Assembly: GCA_001564135.1 (NCBI GenBank)
Contig: LKNH01000101.1
Coordinates: 1-8,858, forward strand
Source of the DNA: Halobacteriaceae archaeon Tc-Br11_E2g27
GTDB taxonomy: Archaea; Halobacteriota; Halobacteria; Halobacteriales; Haloarculaceae
Direction: 5' to 3'
DNA: 8,858 nucleotides
The notes beneath the pieces were generated by a model, which ran no database searches, was not told the origin of the DNA, and worked only from the letters and a program-made list of their open reading frames with translations. The translations under genes and the position numbers were made by a program. Shown piece after piece: positions 6,369 through 8,858 of the stretch (within the stretch, counting starts at the first letter, position 1; each line of letters opens with the position of its first letter).

Positions 6369-6373
6369 CTCAT

Positions 6374-6390
6374 GCTCATAACTAATGAGC
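6374..6390 (-). terminator. Candidate hairpin GCTCAT-N5-ATGAGC after the SDR gene
   Basis: Perfect 6-bp arms (6374-6379 and 6385-6390) begin 27 nt beyond the SDR stop codon and are followed on the minus strand by an AT-rich TAATTATTTG tract. It could end SDR transcription, or act as an operator directly upstream of the micro-gene's TATA-like element. Archaeal termination depends more on T-runs than hairpins, so the call is tentative. Confidence 0.3.
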
Positions 6391-6417
6391 GAACGTTGCC
6401 GGTATTATCGACAAACA

Positions 6418-7134
6418 TTACCGGACGAAACTGCGGGTTACTGACTCGGGAAGGGCCGAGATGGCTGCAGCTACTAGCCGCCACCGTCGAGGAACGTACG
6501 CATGGGTCCGTTGTTTAGTAATTGCTCTCTCTATCTGTCGTGCTGCAGTTTCCGGTGTGCACTCCCAGAACCCACCAAACGAAAGTTCAGTGTCAACATA
6601 CCCTGGTTCGATGGTCGTAATGGAGATATCGGCTTCGCTCACGGGCTCAGCCCCACGTAGCGCCTGCAGATAGTTCGAAACGAACGCTTTTGAGCCGCTG
6701 TAGGCGGGCGCATGTGGGAGTCCTATATGTGCCGAAAGGGAGGAGATACCGACGAGATGACCATGACCCTGCTCCGCAAAATAAGTAAGCGCTTTTGTGG
6801 CAAGCGCGGCAAACCCGCTGATATTCGTTTCAATCGTCTCTCGGTCTGGTTCCCAGTCGGCAGCGGTGTTCCCTGGGGCCACACCGGCCGATAAGACAAC
6901 GAGGTCGACGCTTTCCATCTCCGCTGTAAGCGCTTCGAATATTTTCCGTGCCCGGTCGTGCTCGGTCACGTCCATCCGAGCAACATAGCTTTTCGTTGGG
7001 AGCTCGCGCCCAAGCGCTTCAAGTCGCTCTTGCCGTCGGGCGGTCAATCCCACTTCGTATCCTGATTCTGCCAAACGCTGTGCCAGTGCTCTCCCTATTC
7101 CTGACGATGCACCCACGATGATTGCCCCACTCAT
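6418..7134 (-). CDS. Short-chain dehydrogenase/reductase (SDR) family oxidoreductase
   Basis: This 238-aa protein has the length and motif order of classical SDRs. The dinucleotide-binding GASSGIG is at 8-14. ARR at 32-34 follows the second strand; basic residues there favour NADP(H) over NAD(H). DVTE is at 55-58, LSAG at 81-84 (in place of NNAG), N104, S132 in the SSLS segment, and Y145-x3-K149 in YSGSK complete the catalytic tetrad. IEPGYVDTEL (175-184) is the usual PG motif after strand six. It is a soluble cytoplasmic enzyme; the carbonyl or alcohol substrate is not evident. The start ATG (7132-7134) opens a 119-nt region shared with the divergent PAP2 gene. The weakly hydrophobic end (LVAAAISALPESV) could be a peripheral membrane contact, as in some lipid-related SDRs, but this is guesswork. 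Confidence 0.92.
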   Translation of the reverse strand: MSGAIIVGASSGIGRALAQRLAESGYEVGLTARRQERLEALGRELPTKSYVARMDVTEHDRARKIFEALTAEMESVDLVVLSAGVAPGNTAADWEPDRETIETNISGFAALATKALTYFAEQGHGHLVGISSLSAHIGLPHAPAYSGSKAFVSNYLQALRGAEPVSEADISITTIEPGYVDTELSFGGFWECTPETAARQIERAITKQRTHAYVPRRWRLVAAAISALPESVTRSFVR

Positions 7135-7170
7135 ATCCTCTGCTTCGTTCCCTTGGCCATGTATCCACCG

Positions 7171-7187
7171 GTTCAGCTACTCTGAAC
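7171..7187. repeat. Inverted repeat GTTCAG-N5-CTGAAC in the SDR/PAP2 divergent region
   Basis: Perfect 6-bp arms (7171-7176 and 7182-7187) lie 37-53 nt upstream of the SDR ATG and 67-83 nt upstream of the PAP2 ATG. A position between two divergent promoters suits an operator serving both genes; binding is inferred. Confidence 0.4.
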
Positions 7188-7220
7188 ATCGTTCACATCC
7201 TCTGCCCCACATCGTCACAT
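7186..7220 (+). repeat. Tandem near-identical elements ACATCGT(T)CACAT upstream of the PAP2 TATA box
   Basis: ACATCGTTCACAT (7186-7198) and ACATCGTCACAT (7209-7220) differ by one inserted T and start 23 bases apart, about two helical turns. The second copy ends two bases before the TATA box at 7222-7233, where the BRE or an activator would bind. A separate 9-mer, ATCCTCTGC, is also repeated at 7135-7143 and 7197-7205. Confidence 0.45.
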
Positions 7221-7221
7221 T

Positions 7222-7233
7222 GATATATTGATA
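7222..7233 (+). promoter_or_regulatory. TATA box for the PAP2 gene
   Basis: GATATATTGATA is centred about 27 nt before the ATG at 7254, ideal spacing for a leaderless haloarchaeal transcript. No Shine-Dalgarno sequence is present. Confidence 0.6.
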
Positions 7234-7253
7234 CGATATCACTTCTCAGTACG

Positions 7254-8225
7254 ATGTTTAGCGGCGAAGTACACCCGCTCTTTGAGCCCTCCATCCTCGA
7301 AGGTATCGTCGAACTAACGCCCTGGTGGATTGCCTACCTGCTGGTCTATCTCACCTATCTTGGAAGCATTTTCGTTATTGTCCCAGTTGTGGTGCTCGCG
7401 TACTGGTGGGATGCTCGCCGATTTGGCCCCTGGATTGGTGCAGCTATCGGGTACTATGGATTAATGGCCGGAATTAAATCGCTCAACAGTGCAACCAGAC
7501 CAGATGTGAGTGCCCCTGTCGGCCCTGCACCGTTTCCCGAGTTCTTTGTCGGCTGGTACGACCATGCGACAGCTATCTCTACTACGAGTTTCCCGAGCGG
7601 GAACGTCATGGCTGCTACAATCATCTGTGGCCTGATTGTGCTTGACTCGCGGTTTGCAACCGTTCGAAAACGGCTCGTCGGTGCGTCAGTTGTCGTCCTT
7701 GCGGTTGCATACACCCGTCTCGGCCTCGGGGTCCATTATCCAATTGATGCCATTGCCGGTATTGCCATCGGCTTGGTATATCTGGTCTCAGTTACTGCCA
7801 TTCGCCGCCGGGTCACTGATGAAACCGCTGCAATGTTGGTCGTTGGCTTCATCTGTGCGCTCTGGTCGGTGCTGTTGATGAACGGAGTGACTTCGCTCCC
7901 GACGACGGAAGCAATGCTCGGTTCTAACCGAACCCTCGCGCTCGGTGCTGCAACAGGGGGCCTGCTCGTCTGGTGGGGGACACACCACTACTTACAAACC
8001 CCGACTCTACTTCGTCGTTCACCGATACCGTTGGTGATTGTTCTTGCTGTAACCGCTGTTGTCTATCTACTCAACAGCGATATCGTACACCCACTGGTGA
8101 CACTGCTCTGGGCTGGCACTGCAACTGGGGCAGTGCTTTTGCTCCCATGGACTTTTCCACAGAACGTTCGGTCCTGGCTGGACCGCTACTCGGAGTCATC
8201 TGACGAAACAGAGCCTGCCGACTAA
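7254..8225 (+). CDS. PAP2-superfamily (type 2 phosphatidic acid phosphatase) membrane protein with PSGN motif
   Basis: The 323-aa polytopic protein has hydrophobic segments near residues 24-50, 59-74, 117-131, 141-154, 164-181, 193-210, 257-272 and 279-296. Motif 1, K75-x6-R82-P83, and motif 3, T154-R155-x5-H161-x3-D165, match the PAP2 phosphatase signature (Thr replacing the usual Ser). Motif 2 reads P114-S-G-N117 where PSGH is expected, replacing the histidine that protonates the leaving group. H161, the nucleophile, is intact. Typical substrates are lipid phosphates or pyrophosphates, such as polyprenyl carriers recycled during glycosylation. The C-terminal third adds membrane helices beyond the core, then an acidic SSDETEPAD tail. 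The ATG at 7254 is supported by the TATA box. Its stop overlaps the stop of the convergent acidic-protein gene. Confidence 0.88.
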   Translation: MFSGEVHPLFEPSILEGIVELTPWWIAYLLVYLTYLGSIFVIVPVVVLAYWWDARRFGPWIGAAIGYYGLMAGIKSLNSATRPDVSAPVGPAPFPEFFVGWYDHATAISTTSFPSGNVMAATIICGLIVLDSRFATVRKRLVGASVVVLAVAYTRLGLGVHYPIDAIAGIAIGLVYLVSVTAIRRRVTDETAAMLVVGFICALWSVLLMNGVTSLPTTEAMLGSNRTLALGAATGGLLVWWGTHHYLQTPTLLRRSPIPLVIVLAVTAVVYLLNSDIVHPLVTLLWAGTATGAVLLLPWTFPQNVRSWLDRYSESSDETEPAD

Positions 8226-8858
8226 CGGCCAAATACCGATTTCACCCACCCGATAATACCACTCCTGCGCTCAGACGTCTCACTGACCGGTTGCCAGTCA
8301 AATTCGTCAGCTGACTCAATCCGGTCTCTGACATCCTCAAGAATATAATCGGAGCGATTGGCTGGCAGGTCAGCGGTCACCTCGGGCTCATCTGTTTGGT
8401 CTAATTCATCTGACTCTTTGGTATCTGCTGGCTCGTCTTCTATTTGCTGTTCGTCAGCTTCCCCCTCGTTGGCTTCGTCTTCGGTCTCTTGCTCGTTGGC
8501 TTTTTCACTCTCCTGCTCGTCGGCTTTCCCTCCGGCTATCTTATCACCCCTTTCCCCGTCATCGGTTTCCTCTTTCTCGGTTTTATCTTGTTCCGCTTCA
8601 ATTTCGCTTTCTTCGGATTCGAGCCCCGCTTCGCCTTCGTTTAGTGTATCCGACTGTTCCTGCTCATCCCTTCGTTCGGCAACCGTCGGCTGGAGACCAG
8701 TGACCGTCCCGAGTTGTGCTCCCGTTTCGTCGGTAACCGTGATTGTCGATACACGAATTTGTTGCTGGAGGGTCTCCAGCGAAATATCGCGGGTCCCGTA
8801 GGCAGTCTCAATAAGTTCCTCCCCAGCGAGTTGCCGCTTGAACGTCAACTCACCTTCA
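8222..8858 (-). CDS. Acidic, repeat-bearing protein of unknown function, 3' part
   Basis: The frame is open to the right edge, so the start lies outside; a TTG at 8848 is internal, since preceding codons read E-G-E. About 211 residues are visible. The first ~55 (FKRQLAGEELIETAYGTRDI, then RVSTITVTDETGAQLGTVTGL) look folded and beta-rich. Roughly 100 residues of almost uninterrupted Glu/Asp/Gln/Lys with Ala, Ser and Gly follow and must be disordered, including imperfect copies of KANEQETE. The C-terminal ~45 regain order: a helix with SDYILEDVRDRIESADEFDW and a final GIIGWVKSVFGR that could be an amphipathic membrane- or partner-binding tail. There is no cysteine or membrane-spanning helix in the visible part. 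I do not recognise the family. The TAG overlaps the TAA of the convergent PAP2 gene. Confidence 0.75.
   Translation of the reverse strand, partial: EGELTFKRQLAGEELIETAYGTRDISLETLQQQIRVSTITVTDETGAQLGTVTGLQPTVAERRDEQEQSDTLNEGEAGLESEESEIEAEQDKTEKEETDDGERGDKIAGGKADEQESEKANEQETEDEANEGEADEQQIEDEPADTKESDELDQTDEPEVTADLPANRSDYILEDVRDRIESADEFDWQPVSETSERRSGIIGWVKSVFGR
8444..8527 (-). repeat. Imperfect in-frame repeats in the acidic linker
   Basis: The coding strand here gives KADEQESE, KANEQETED, EANEGE and ADEQQIED in succession, degenerate 7-9 residue units. On the plus strand the tract shows recurring TGCTCGTTGGCT/TGCTCGTCGGCT words. Such tracts can change copy number by slippage or unequal recombination while keeping the reading frame. 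Confidence 0.5.

Noticed and set aside
8358..8801. 147-codon Ser/Cys-rich open frame on the plus strand
   Set aside because: It is the complement of the GAA/GAG/GAC-rich acidic linker, which reads as Ser and Cys codons; no promoter or motif supports it.
1..8858. Defence system, mobile element, CRISPR or phage island
   Set aside because: No recombinase, transposase, Cas, toxin-antitoxin or phage gene, no array of regular repeats and no attachment-site-like tRNA end was seen; the genes look like ordinary haloarchaeal chromosome.

Overview
The window looks like chromosomal DNA of a haloarchaeon (class Halobacteria). The proteins are acidic (Asp/Glu-rich, Lys-poor). Several small families resemble ones I know only from haloarchaea (the DUF5781-like and DUF5816-like proteins). 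Start codons are preceded at about 25-35 nt by AT-rich archaeal TATA boxes, mostly without Shine-Dalgarno sequences, which suggests leaderless transcripts. CTAG is strongly depleted (four copies by eye). Base composition appears only moderately GC-rich, lower than in most haloarchaea. No rRNA, tRNA, CRISPR array, insertion sequence or phage gene is visible, and no gene-free stretch reaches 300 bases.

Layout, left to right. (1) Bases 1-596 (+) are the 3' end of a membrane site-2 protease with two C-terminal CBS domains. (2) Bases 602-2087 (-) carry three small haloarchaeal proteins: a 79-aa double-CxxC zinc-ribbon protein (farthest upstream), a 98-aa conserved protein behind a strong TATA box, and a HExxH metallopeptidase-like protein. 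(3) Bases 2181-2585 (+) encode a UspA-fold protein with a degenerate nucleotide-binding motif, divergent from the zinc-ribbon gene and convergent with the next block. (4) Bases 2594-7134 (-) carry, in transcription order, a short-chain dehydrogenase, a 39-aa acidic micro-protein, an alkaline-phosphatase-superfamily phosphodiesterase, the ribosome-biogenesis factor NMD3 and an MscS channel. NMD3 and MscS share an ATGA overlap. (5) Bases 7254-8225 (+) encode a polytopic PAP2-family phosphatase homologue in which the PSGH motif reads PSGN. (6) Bases 8222-8858 (-) are the 3' part of a gene for a very acidic, repeat-bearing protein; its start is off the window.

Most genes look like ordinary chromosomal housekeeping or envelope functions: proteolysis, osmotic safety valve, ribosome assembly, phosphoester hydrolysis. 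I see no mobile or defence island. The points most worth a second look are the PSGN substitution, the micro-gene, the NMD3-MscS coupling, the inverted and direct repeats in the 7135-7253 divergent promoter region, and the acidic repeat protein. Family names come from recognition of sequence motifs, not from a search.
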